NCBI GenBank assembly: GCA_023415775.1
Contig: JAEZJM010000025.1
Span: 186,001 to 250,000, forward strand
Direction: 5' to 3'
DNA length: 64,000 bases
Source of the DNA: Bacillota bacterium
GTDB taxonomy: Bacteria; Bacillota; Negativicutes; Sporomusales; UBA7701
Shown: positions 24,066 through 31,802 of the stretch, piece by piece
Layout: every line of letters starts with the position of its first letter
How positions within the stretch are numbered: the stretch's first letter is position 1
The notes under the pieces: model-generated
What the model was told of the DNA's origin: nothing
What the model saw: the letters and a program-made list of their open reading frames with translations, nothing else
The model's database searches: none
Program-made: the position numbers and the translations under genes

Positions 24066-25009
24066 TTGTCGAAACTCCCCTGGCAGCTGCTGCCGCTGCC
24101 GGCCGTGCAGGCGAAACAGTGGTCGCCCGCCTGGATGGGCAGCCCCACAAGCTCCGCGGCGCTCAGTTCGCCGATCGTGCCCGCCGTCGCCGGAATGCCG
24201 AGCGCCTGGTTGAAGTCACAGTCGAACAGCCTTCCCTGCCAATCCACGCTTATCTGGCTGCGGCACATCACCTGCGCCAGGTTGCGCGCGTGCGAGCCGT
24301 CGTCAAGCAGCTTGAGATAGCCGGCGAGCTGGCCCTGAAGCTCCAGATCGCTGCGGAAACGGCCGATCGGCATATTCGTGATCGTAAACAGATTATCGAA
24401 CTCGATGCCGAACGCGTTGCCGAGGTTCTCCTTATAAGCCGCCTCAAGCTCGGCCTGCGGTCCCGGCAGGAACGCGCCGCCGGGGTTGTACACCAGGTGC
24501 AGCTTGTGCCGCCCGGTGCCGTAACCGAGTGAATTGAGACGCCGCAGCACCCGGACATTCTTTTCGTACACGCCCTCGCCCCGCTGGGCGGCCACATTAC
24601 CCTCCAGGTAGCACGGCATCGATGAGACTATCTCCACCCGGTGAGCGGCAAAAAAATCCGGCAGGTGGTTTTTTCCCTCGTCCTCGAGGATGGTCAGGTT
24701 GGACCGCACGATGATGCGGTTCACATTCCGCAGCCGGCGCAACTCGCCGATGAAATAGGTCAAGTGGCGGTTAGCCTCCGGCGCCCCGCCGGTAATATCC
24801 ACATCGATCGCCCCCGCGCCCTTCACGAACCGCAGGCAATCGTCCACGACCTCCAGGCTCATCGTCTCCCGGCGGTCCGGCCCCGCCTCCACGTGGCAGT
24901 GGTGGCACCGCAGATTACACACATACCCCATATTGGCCTGCAAAATCTTTACGCTATCCCTGACCAGCGGCTGTTTCGCTTCATCGACAAATTGCTGGAA
25001 ACTGCGCAT
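24056..25009 (-). CDS. arsS: ArsS-family radical SAM/Cys-rich protein
   Basis: A 317-residue radical SAM enzyme. The cluster ligands are C31, C35 and C38 (CNLRCHHC). The SAM-binding DITGGAPEANRHL, the MPCYLEGNVAAQRG motif and the C-terminal Cys-rich tail (HCFACTAGSGSSCQGSFDKC) match the family named arsenosugar biosynthesis radical SAM protein ArsS, whose members link the SAM adenosyl group to dimethylarsenite in cyanobacteria. Many homologues in anaerobes have no proven substrate. It lies 49 bp after a BioB-like gene and overlaps the ssuA-type gene. The ArsM of this genome window is 27 kb away. Confidence 0.88.
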   Translation of the reverse strand: MRSFQQFVDEAKQPLVRDSVKILQANMGYVCNLRCHHCHVEAGPDRRETMSLEVVDDCLRFVKGAGAIDVDITGGAPEANRHLTYFIGELRRLRNVNRIIVRSNLTILEDEGKNHLPDFFAAHRVEIVSSMPCYLEGNVAAQRGEGVYEKNVRVLRRLNSLGYGTGRHKLHLVYNPGGAFLPGPQAELEAAYKENLGNAFGIEFDNLFTITNMPIGRFRSDLELQGQLAGYLKLLDDGSHARNLAQVMCRSQISVDWQGRLFDCDFNQALGIPATAGTIGELSAAELVGLPIQAGDHCFACTAGSGSSCQGSFDKCG

Positions 25010-25058
25010 CGTAGCTCCACTCCTTCAGCATCTTTTATCCGCATCGGCCGCATGGCCG

Positions 25059-26057
25059 CTACCTCCCGCCAAACATCACCGACGGCCCCTGCAGCGCCTC
25101 CCAGCCGGCTTCCTCCTGCAGCGCCCGCGCCTGCTCCACCGTCCAGCCCCTTACCGTGGCCTCGCTGGTATCGCGCGGGTTGGCCCCCCGTTCCGCCCAG
25201 AACAGGTTGGCCCCGGCCATAGCGCCCATGCCGTTGGGCTCGTGGGCCCCGAACCCGATGGTATCGTAGCCACTCGCCAGTCTGACTGCCGCCAGGATAT
25301 GCGCCATCCGCCCGTAACTCACCGACCCGTGGGCGCTGAGCGGCAGGCCGGGGATGTTGATCCGCCGGCAGGAGCCGCTGTTCACCGGCTTCAGATCCCT
25401 TGTCAGCACCGTCGTCGCCACCAGTTCCTCGACCGTGTGCTCCGGCCCCACCGGCCCCACGCTCGTCCCCAGCAGCAGCCCCGCCTTCTGCGCGGCCTGG
25501 ATGGTGCGGACCCGCGCCCGGGGCTCGATCGCCGTAAACCGGCCCTCGCCAAGGCGCACACAGTGGTAGATGCCGGCGAATCCGGCCTTCTTCAGCTCCC
25601 TGGCCCCCGCCTCGTCGAAATCGTCCACATTGGCTATTAGCGGCGTCTCCGGCTTCAGCGCGGCGCGCACCTCCCTGGCGATCCTGATATAATCCGGCAG
25701 AGCGACAGCCGCGGTCGCCATCAGGTAAACAGCGTTGGCCCCGGCCGCCTCCAGTCCCAGGCAAGTCTCGACGATCTCCGCCACGGGGTGGACCTTGGGC
25801 GCGGGAAAAACACTATGCTTCGCGGCAAACGAACAATACTCGCAGTTCTTCGGGCACGGCCCGACATCGATGCCCACCTGGCCGTGCACCTCCGCCTTCC
25901 CCTTTGCCGACGCCTCGCTCATCTTTCGCGAAGCATACTGCATCAAAAAAGCCTCTTCCGACAGCCAGTCGACGCTGAGCAGCCTCCTGATCTCCGCCGG
26001 GGTAATCTCGCCGCCGTCGAGGGCCTTATAAACTATCCTTGTGACAATTTTATCCAT
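25059..26057 (-). CDS. BioB-like radical SAM protein
   Basis: A 332-residue radical SAM protein similar in layout to biotin synthase. The cluster ligands are C68, C72 and C75 (CPKNCEYCSFA), followed by the EIVETCLGLEAAGANAVYLMAT strand and IPHD-like loops (VNSGSCRRINIPGLPL). It may be a true biotin-synthase relative or one of the methyltransferases or thiolating enzymes of this superfamily. No other biotin genes are nearby. GGGAGA lies 6 nt before the ATG. It is the second gene of the operon, 18 bp after the Rep_3 gene. Confidence 0.82.
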   Translation of the reverse strand: MDKIVTRIVYKALDGGEITPAEIRRLLSVDWLSEEAFLMQYASRKMSEASAKGKAEVHGQVGIDVGPCPKNCEYCSFAAKHSVFPAPKVHPVAEIVETCLGLEAAGANAVYLMATAAVALPDYIRIAREVRAALKPETPLIANVDDFDEAGARELKKAGFAGIYHCVRLGEGRFTAIEPRARVRTIQAAQKAGLLLGTSVGPVGPEHTVEELVATTVLTRDLKPVNSGSCRRINIPGLPLSAHGSVSYGRMAHILAAVRLASGYDTIGFGAHEPNGMGAMAGANLFWAERGANPRDTSEATVRGWTVEQARALQEEAGWEALQGPSVMFGGR

Positions 26058-26075
26058 AATTATTCTCCCGTCTTG

Positions 26076-26909
26076 TCAGCCGCCCTGGACCGGCCGCTCC
26101 TCGGGAGGCGCGAACCTGAACTGGGGCTCCTTCTTCCGCAGCTCGCGGGCCTCGTTGCCGGTCATAACCTCGAACCACACCCCTTCCACCCTGCGGCCGG
26201 AAAAGGTCGGCCCGAAGCGGACGGCGATTTCCTCATCCCAATCGTATATCTCCTGCAGCGACGGCTCCAGGACGCGGAGTCTTAGCTGCCCGTACGAATA
26301 GCGGGTATGCTCCAGCGCCAGCAGCCTCATCAGCTCGGGAATGCTGTATTCCACCACGCCGGCCGACTTCCCGGCCCAGATGATCTCAAAAACCGCCCTG
26401 GTATGTTTGCCCTTGTACTGGATACCCTTCACCAGCTGATTTTCGGTATCGCCGGGCTCAGTGGCGGCAATCAGCGCCAATACCGGCGCGGCAAACTGAA
26501 AAACAATCTCCCCGCCGCCGAAACCGATCGACTGGAACCATTGCGTCCTGGTCAGCGTTCCCGTCTGCTCGTCATGCAGCCACACGCCCTTCTTCACCAG
26601 CTTCTCCGTCTCGCTGGCCAGGAAAACATAAGGGTCGTCGCTCCCTCCCCCGCAAAGCGTCAAAAAATCGCCGATTTTCATCGCGTAAGCCGTCCGCGCC
26701 GCGTCAGGCTTGGCACTCGCGCGGATAAGCGCAATCGCCGCGGTCAGTATCTTCTGCTGAAGCTCGGTAAGGGGATCGCGGCGACCGGTCAGGCCCGCCG
26801 CTCTGAGCAGCTGGTTGGGCCTCACTTCCTGCCCTCCCGGACGGAGAGCGGCTGCGGCAAGCTTCTCGGCCGACAGTTCCGCCGGTTGCCTCCTAAGACT
26901 TATTTCCAT
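26076..26909 (-). CDS. Rep_3-family replication-initiator-like winged-helix protein
   Basis: A 277-residue protein with the two winged-helix layout of plasmid initiators of the Rep_3 family (RepE/pi type). Family features are LTELQQKILTAAIALI and YAMKIGDFLTLCG in WH1, TRTQWFQSIGFGGGEIVFQF in the middle and RLRVLEPSLQEIYDWDEEIAVRF in WH2. In plasmids these bind iterons as monomers and repress their own promoter as dimers at an inverted repeat. Here it is the first gene of a chromosomal metabolic operon, with no iterons or other plasmid genes. Its promoter overlaps a 44-bp palindrome. I infer a domesticated regulator. GAGGAG lies immediately before the ATG, an unusually short spacing. Confidence 0.85.
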   Translation of the reverse strand: MEISLRRQPAELSAEKLAAAALRPGGQEVRPNQLLRAAGLTGRRDPLTELQQKILTAAIALIRASAKPDAARTAYAMKIGDFLTLCGGGSDDPYVFLASETEKLVKKGVWLHDEQTGTLTRTQWFQSIGFGGGEIVFQFAAPVLALIAATEPGDTENQLVKGIQYKGKHTRAVFEIIWAGKSAGVVEYSIPELMRLLALEHTRYSYGQLRLRVLEPSLQEIYDWDEEIAVRFGPTFSGRRVEGVWFEVMTGNEARELRKKEPQFRFAPPEERPVQGG

Positions 26910-26926
26910 CTCCTCACCTCGCGTCC

Positions 26927-26956
26927 ATTATATAGCAACAAAGCTGACGATTGCAA
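26927..26956 (-). promoter_or_regulatory. sigma-A promoter of the Rep_3/radical SAM operon
   Basis: Minus strand: TTGCAA (26956-26951), an 18-bp spacer, then consensus TATAAT (26932-26927), about 18 bp before the Rep_3 ATG. The -35 box lies within the left arm of the 26941-26984 palindrome, so a protein bound to the palindrome would block RNA polymerase. Confidence 0.65.
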
Positions 26957-26984
26957 CTCAAAATTGAGTTGCAATCGTCAGCTT
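26941..26984. repeat. 44-bp near-perfect palindrome, likely operator and/or terminator
   Basis: Two perfectly complementary 21-bp arms (26941-26961 and 26964-26984) flank two central A residues. The core of each arm reads TGACGATTGCAACTC. It overlaps the -35 box of the Rep_3 promoter. It also lies 44 bp after the DUF1847 stop codon and could stop that transcript, though the tail after it on the minus strand is T-poor (TTTGTTG). Rep_3 proteins are known to repress their own genes at inverted repeats, so an autoregulatory operator is the favoured reading. Confidence 0.8.
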
Positions 26985-27027
26985 CAATCACCCGGACTCT
27001 ATTTACCGCTGCTCTGCGGTCTTTCCG

Positions 27028-27735
27028 CTACTCCTGCTTCCCGTCCGCTACGGTCAGCTTCTTAAGCCGATAAGCCTTAAACCGCTGGTAATAAGAATCG
27101 TATGTGTATATGGCCGCCAGGGGATTATGGCCCGTCACCCTGTCCTTTACCGCCAGCACGCTGACCATCGGCTGGGAATACTTGATGAAGAGCGAGTCGT
27201 GACCCACGCACAGCCCCAGCAGGATGTTAAAATCGGTGCCGGCCGCGTTGAGCACCTCCGCCTGAGCGATCGGGTTGCACATCGTCTCGTACTCGCCGAT
27301 CATCACCTGCTCCGACGGCTTGATATCGAGCTTCTCCTTTTTCACGCCGCCCACCTTGCAAATCACCGACACGACCTCCAGGCCGTGTGTCTCGAAAATC
27401 CTGCTGACAACCGCCGCTTCCTGGTGCAGTCCGGCGCAGAAAGCCAGCCCCAGACGTTTGTAACCCATCTTGTGGGAAAACTCGATTAGCTCCTGAATCC
27501 TCGGCTTCACCGGGTAAAGATAAGGCGGGTTGGCGTCCCTGTCGATATAACACTCCGCTTCCTGCACACTAGCCTGGCGGGCAAACTCGCGGATATCGGA
27601 CTTATCGTACTCCGCCGCCGCCTTGGCGATAGCCTCCCCGTACAGATTGGTGGAACAAAAAACGGGGCTATGGCCGCCGGGCGTGCGGCACACCTTGTTG
27701 GGCACCTTGCACGCAGCACACTTTCCTTTATTCAT
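27028..27735 (-). CDS. DUF1847 family protein
   Basis: A 235-residue protein of the DUF1847 family, described as putative metal-binding. The N-terminus has a Cys group (CAACKVPNKVCRTPGG, residues about 6-21). More cysteines follow in LAFCAGLHQEA and LLGLCVGHDSLF. It is soluble. The start is ATG 27735 with GAGGAGG 8 nt upstream; the frame to 27816 has no such site. It is upstream of the Rep_3 operon on the same strand, separated by the palindrome, so read-through could link them. The function is unknown. Confidence 0.85.
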   Translation of the reverse strand: MNKGKCAACKVPNKVCRTPGGHSPVFCSTNLYGEAIAKAAAEYDKSDIREFARQASVQEAECYIDRDANPPYLYPVKPRIQELIEFSHKMGYKRLGLAFCAGLHQEAAVVSRIFETHGLEVVSVICKVGGVKKEKLDIKPSEQVMIGEYETMCNPIAQAEVLNAAGTDFNILLGLCVGHDSLFIKYSQPMVSVLAVKDRVTGHNPLAAIYTYDSYYQRFKAYRLKKLTVADGKQE

Positions 27736-27854
27736 AGTCACTACCTCCTCGTGGAATACACCACTAAAATGCCTTAACGTAAATAAATTCCCCGGAAGCC
27801 GCCCATAATCCTCCATCTGGCGCCTTTACCCGAAGGAGTTATATCCACGGCCCT

Positions 27855-27883
27855 TTGCCAGGCAGCCGTCTTGCCTGTATAAT
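27855..27883 (+). promoter_or_regulatory. sigma-A promoter of menA
   Basis: TTGCCA (27855-27860) and TATAAT (27878-27883) are separated by exactly 17 bp, about 55 bp before the menA start. Confidence 0.7.
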
Positions 27884-27937
27884 AATAGCAAAACTGCGGC
27901 ACCGCCGCATTACGGAAGCCAGGGGAGAAGAAAACCA

Positions 27938-28891
27938 ATGGAACTGAAAACGAGAACCATCCGCAGCGCGGCAAGCACACCGGTCAATACCGGCGGCAGC
28001 TGGGGCATCTGGCTCAGGCTCACCCGACCGCACACTCTCACCGCGTCCTTCGTCCCCGTAGCCATCGGCACCGCCTTCGCCCTCCCCCACGGGCCAAGCC
28101 GATTTTCCCTGTTCTTCGCCATGCTGCTTGCCAGCATACTCCTCCAGGCCGCCACCAACATGTACAACGAATACTACGACTACCGGCGCGGCCTGGATAA
28201 CGCCCGCTCGGTCGGCATAAGCGGCACGCTCGTCCGCGAAGGCGTCGCGCCGGACACCGTCCTGACGCTGGCCCGGCTGACGGTCGCGGCGGCCTTCTTC
28301 CTCGGCCTCTATCTCTGCAAGCAGACGAGCTGGTGGCTCCTGCCGGTCGGCCTCGCCGGCGCGGCGGTGGGTTACCTCTACTCCGGCGGACCTTATCCGC
28401 TGTCCGCCACCCCTTTCGGCGAAATCTTCTCCGGCGGCACCATGGGGATCGTCATCATCGTCGTCGCCTTCTTTATCCAGACCGGCTTCGTCTCCGCCGC
28501 CGCCGTCCTCGTGTCCGTCCCCGCCGCCATCCTGATCGGCGCCATCCTGCTGTCCAACAACATCCGCGACCTCGACGGCGACAAGCTCCACGGCCGGCGG
28601 ACGCTCGCCATCCTCATCGGCCGCGGCCCCGCCACCGCCCTGCTGGCGGCCATGTTCGCCCTCGCCGACCTCTGGGTCGTCTACCTCTGGCTGGCCGGCA
28701 TCGTCGGCCCCTGGGCCCTGCTCGCCCTCGCCAGCCTCCCGAAACAGCTTCAGGCTGTGAGGGGCTTCGTCCGCGGCGGCGTCACCCCGGCGGAGCTCAT
28801 GCCCGCCATGGTCGCCACCGCCCAGACCAACACCCTGTTCGGCCTCCTGTTCGCCGCCGGGCTACTCGTCCAACACCTGCTCGCCCGGTAA
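27938..28891 (+). CDS. menA: 1,4-dihydroxy-2-naphthoate polyprenyltransferase MenA-type (UbiA family)
   Basis: A 317-residue membrane prenyltransferase with about eight helices. The first Asp-rich motif is N-x3-D-x3-G (NEYYDYRRGLDN), the second NNIRDLDGDKLHGRRT. These bind polyprenyl diphosphate and Mg2+. It probably attaches the isoprenoid tail to 1,4-dihydroxy-2-naphthoate in menaquinone synthesis, which fits the menaquinol-linked NrfH encoded at 46.4 kb. Other UbiA roles cannot be excluded. GGGGAGAAG precedes the ATG. Its 3' end overlaps the convergent NCS1 permease gene by 30 bp. Confidence 0.86.
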   Translation: MELKTRTIRSAASTPVNTGGSWGIWLRLTRPHTLTASFVPVAIGTAFALPHGPSRFSLFFAMLLASILLQAATNMYNEYYDYRRGLDNARSVGISGTLVREGVAPDTVLTLARLTVAAAFFLGLYLCKQTSWWLLPVGLAGAAVGYLYSGGPYPLSATPFGEIFSGGTMGIVIIVVAFFIQTGFVSAAAVLVSVPAAILIGAILLSNNIRDLDGDKLHGRRTLAILIGRGPATALLAAMFALADLWVVYLWLAGIVGPWALLALASLPKQLQAVRGFVRGGVTPAELMPAMVATAQTNTLFGLLFAAGLLVQHLLAR

Positions 28892-30292
28892 AACCGAGCC
28901 CTTCCGGCCGCCGGCGGCGAAATAATACATTACCCCGGTCAGCGCCATTGCCGGGTAAGTCGCGCCGATTGTCGCCATGCATAGCGGCGCCTCCCGCAAC
29001 AGCAGGAAGGCGACCACCCCCGCCGCCCACACCGCGGACGCCCGCGCGTTGACGCCGTCGCTGTACCAGTACCGTCCGTTCTTGTCGTCGATAGCCGCGA
29101 CGTCGTACCGCCTGCGGTTCACCAGGTAATAATCCGTAATCACGATCGCGAACACCGGCCCGAACACCATGCCGATATATTCGAGGAACAGGATGAACGC
29201 GTGCAGGAACCCGCCCGTGTAAAGCGGCACGGCGGTTACCGCCGCCGCGGCCAGCGTCACCGCCCACAGGGCCGGCAGGGCTTTCACCCGCGCCGTCATA
29301 TTAGTCAGGGAAATTCCGGCCGCCATCAGATTTATCGCGTTGGCCGTTGTGCTGGTAATGATAATCACCAGGAACGCCACCAGCCCCAGCCCCAGCTTGC
29401 TCACCACGGTGCTGGGGTCGGCATTGTTAGGGTCGTAGCTCCCGGTCGCGACCGCCGCCCCTATGGTGACCACGGTGCCGGTCAACGCGAACCAGAACAG
29501 CCCGACATTCGCTCCCAGCATCGGCACCCAGGTCGCCGATGTTTCTGTTTTGCAGTAGCGGGTGAACTCGGCGATCGCCGGCACCCAGCCCAGGCTGAAC
29601 GCCGCCATGATGTCCACGGCCGCCCCGAAAGGCAACTCCTTGCCGGCCGGCGGCCGCCAGGCGACGACCTGGCTGAGCGACACCTGCTGGAAAACCACGG
29701 CCGTCTCCCACGCCGCCAGCAAAACCACCAGCGCCACGCCGACCCGCTCCACGATCTTCACCGAATTATGGCCGGCGGCGATCGAGATAAGGTGCAGCAC
29801 GCTCATAACCGCGATTCCCGCCAGCATCGTCGTTTCGCCCCCCGGCTCGCCGAACGCCGGCCAGCCCCACAGCTCCTTCAGCACGAAACTCACCGAAACA
29901 GCGGCGATATAAGTGTTGACAGCCGTCCAGCCGATGAACTGCGTCGTATTGAGCAGCGACGGCAGCATACTGCCCCTGATGCCGAACGCGAAGCGCGTAA
30001 TCGCCATCGTCGACACCCCGGCCCGGAAGCCGATCAGCCCCACCAGCGCCATCACGACATAGGCGACGGGATTCGCCAGCGCCGTCACATACAGGGACGG
30101 CACAAAGCAGGCGGCGGCCACCACCCCGCCCACATACCATGTGCCGTTGTTCGCGTTCGCCCCGACCCACGTGGCGAACATATCCCCCGCGCCGATATTG
30201 CGGTCCGCCGCCGGAACGGGCTCGACCGCGGCATACTCCTTCGCCGGCGAGGCGCCGTTCGCTTTGTCGGCTTCGCCTTCGCTACCGGTCAT
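28862..30292 (-). CDS. codB: NCS1-family cytosine permease (CodB-like)
   Basis: A 476-residue, 12-helix NCS1 nucleobase:cation symporter. Features are the NxxNGTWYVGG segment in helix 1, FRAGVSTMAITRFAFGIRGS in helix 3 and the FTRYCKTETSATWVPMLGAN region of helix 8. It imports cytosine or a related base. The start ATG 30292 overlaps the deaminase stop codon (ATGA), which couples the two genes; the frame above it to 30595 is antisense to the deaminase. The pairing with a CodA-type deaminase supports cytosine salvage. Confidence 0.9.
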   Translation of the reverse strand: MTGSEGEADKANGASPAKEYAAVEPVPAADRNIGAGDMFATWVGANANNGTWYVGGVVAAACFVPSLYVTALANPVAYVVMALVGLIGFRAGVSTMAITRFAFGIRGSMLPSLLNTTQFIGWTAVNTYIAAVSVSFVLKELWGWPAFGEPGGETTMLAGIAVMSVLHLISIAAGHNSVKIVERVGVALVVLLAAWETAVVFQQVSLSQVVAWRPPAGKELPFGAAVDIMAAFSLGWVPAIAEFTRYCKTETSATWVPMLGANVGLFWFALTGTVVTIGAAVATGSYDPNNADPSTVVSKLGLGLVAFLVIIITSTTANAINLMAAGISLTNMTARVKALPALWAVTLAAAAVTAVPLYTGGFLHAFILFLEYIGMVFGPVFAIVITDYYLVNRRRYDVAAIDDKNGRYWYSDGVNARASAVWAAGVVAFLLLREAPLCMATIGATYPAMALTGVMYYFAAGGRKGSVLPGEQVLDE

Positions 30293-31527
30293 CCGATTAT
30301 CTCCATCTCCGTCTCGGCCGGCCGCCGTTTCACGATAACCCGGCCGTCGCGGATGGAATACAGCACAGAGGCCAGATTGCGGATCGCCGCAAATTCGTTC
30401 TCGGCGTCGAGTATGAGCAGGTTGGCAGGTTTGCCGGGCTCGATGCCGTAAGCGCCGTCCACGCCGAGCACCCGCGCGCCGTTGTCGGTCACCAGGTCCA
30501 GCGAACGGCCAATCTCCCCGTAGCCCATCATCTGGCAGACATGCAGGCACATATCCAGCTCCCGCAGCGGGTTGCCGGTCCCCAGGGGATACCACGGGTC
30601 CATGATCGAATCCTGGGCGACAGCCACATTGATGCCGCTGGCCGCCAGCTCTCTCACCCGCGTTATCCCGCGGCGTTTCGGGAAGGTGTCGAACCGTCCC
30701 TGCAAATGGATGTTCTCCGTCGGACAGGCGACGATGCTGACGCCGGAAAGCCTGAGCAGCCGGAACAACTTGTGCGCATAGGCGTTATCGTAGGAATGCA
30801 TCGCCGTCGTGTGGCTGGCGGTCACCCGCGCCCCCATGCCCAGCCGGTGAGCCTCCGCCGCCGCCGTCTCCAGGAAGCGCGAGGCGGGGTCGTCGGTCTC
30901 GTCGCAATGGATATCGACCAGCCGGCCGTGCTCGGCGGCGATGGCCAGCGCGAACCTCACCGACTCCTCCCCGTACTCGCGGGTAAACTCATAGTGAGGA
31001 ATGGCGCCGACGGCGTCCGCCCCCAGCCGCACGGCCTCCGCCAGCAGCTCGCGCCCCTGCGGGAATGACAGTATCCCCTCCTGGGGAAAAGCGACCAACT
31101 GCAGCTCGACGAGCCCCCTGACCTCCTCTTTTACCTCCAGCAGGGCCCTAAGCGCCGTCAGCGCCGGGTCGGTCGTATCCACATGGCTGCGGACGAACTG
31201 CACCCCCTGGGAAACCTGCAGCCCGATAGCCTTTTTCGCCCTCGTCTTCACATCCTCGACCGTAACCGACTTCTTGCGCTCCGCCCACAGCTCGATCCCC
31301 TCGAACAACGTGCCGCTCTCGTTCCAGCGCGGCTCGCCGGCGGTGAACACACAATCGAGGTGGATATGCGGCTCCACATACGGCGGGATTGCCAGCCTGC
31401 CGGCCGCGTCGATTACCTCTTCCCCGTCGCCGTCCACCTGCGGCGCCACAGCCGCAAACATCCCGTCCTGGATGAGGAACTGCCACAACCCCTCTTTACC
31501 CCTCAGTCTGGCATTCTTTATAAGCAT
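30289..31527 (-). CDS. codA: cytosine deaminase-type amidohydrolase
   Basis: A 412-residue metal-dependent amidohydrolase of the cytosine deaminase type, giving uracil and ammonia. Metal and catalytic residues visible are H54-x-H56 (PHIHLD), H207-C-D-E210, H239 (SHTT) and D306 in QDSIMDPW. GGGAGG lies 5 nt before the ATG. It is the first gene of a two-gene unit with the NCS1 permease. Isoguanine or creatinine-type substrates are alternatives within the family. Confidence 0.92.
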   Translation of the reverse strand: MLIKNARLRGKEGLWQFLIQDGMFAAVAPQVDGDGEEVIDAAGRLAIPPYVEPHIHLDCVFTAGEPRWNESGTLFEGIELWAERKKSVTVEDVKTRAKKAIGLQVSQGVQFVRSHVDTTDPALTALRALLEVKEEVRGLVELQLVAFPQEGILSFPQGRELLAEAVRLGADAVGAIPHYEFTREYGEESVRFALAIAAEHGRLVDIHCDETDDPASRFLETAAAEAHRLGMGARVTASHTTAMHSYDNAYAHKLFRLLRLSGVSIVACPTENIHLQGRFDTFPKRRGITRVRELAASGINVAVAQDSIMDPWYPLGTGNPLRELDMCLHVCQMMGYGEIGRSLDLVTDNGARVLGVDGAYGIEPGKPANLLILDAENEFAAIRNLASVLYSIRDGRVIVKRRPAETEMEIIG

Positions 31528-31690
31528 AATACCCTCCCGGTCACAATTCTGCCTGCCGCCCGTTCCGCAGCATAACAGCCCAATAGTGACTAATTACGAC
31601 ATATTGGAAATCATCTCCTCCCCGCCGCTCGCGCCCTTCCCTCCACGCCGTCCGACCTAACCGGGAAACACATAATCCGGCAAAAAAATC

Positions 31691-31718
31691 TTGACGCGAC
31701 CGCTGAAACCGATAAATA
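31691..31718 (+). promoter_or_regulatory. putative sigma-A promoter for the second OFA transporter
   Basis: TTGACG (31691-31696), 16 bp, then TAAATA (31713-31718), about 85 bp before the transporter start. The rest of 31528-31802, the divergent intergenic region, shows no riboswitch or operator I recognise. Confidence 0.45.
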
Positions 31719-31802
31719 ATAAGGTCGAACTGCAGACATTCGGTCACAAAAATCACCGACAAGCTGACGAAAGAACAGCGATAGCTGGAAAGCAGGACAC
31801 CC

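Noticed and set aside
22593..24320. 575-codon plus-strand frame across three minus-strand genes
   Set aside because: Antisense to well supported ABC transporter and radical SAM genes; low-complexity and without a binding site.
26076..26909. Rep_3 gene as evidence of an integrated plasmid
   Set aside because: No iterons, partition, mobilisation or toxin-antitoxin genes are nearby, and the gene is fused into a metabolic operon with tight spacing.
31528..31802. Possible purine-type riboswitch before the cytosine deaminase
   Set aside because: No conserved aptamer core is visible on the minus strand.
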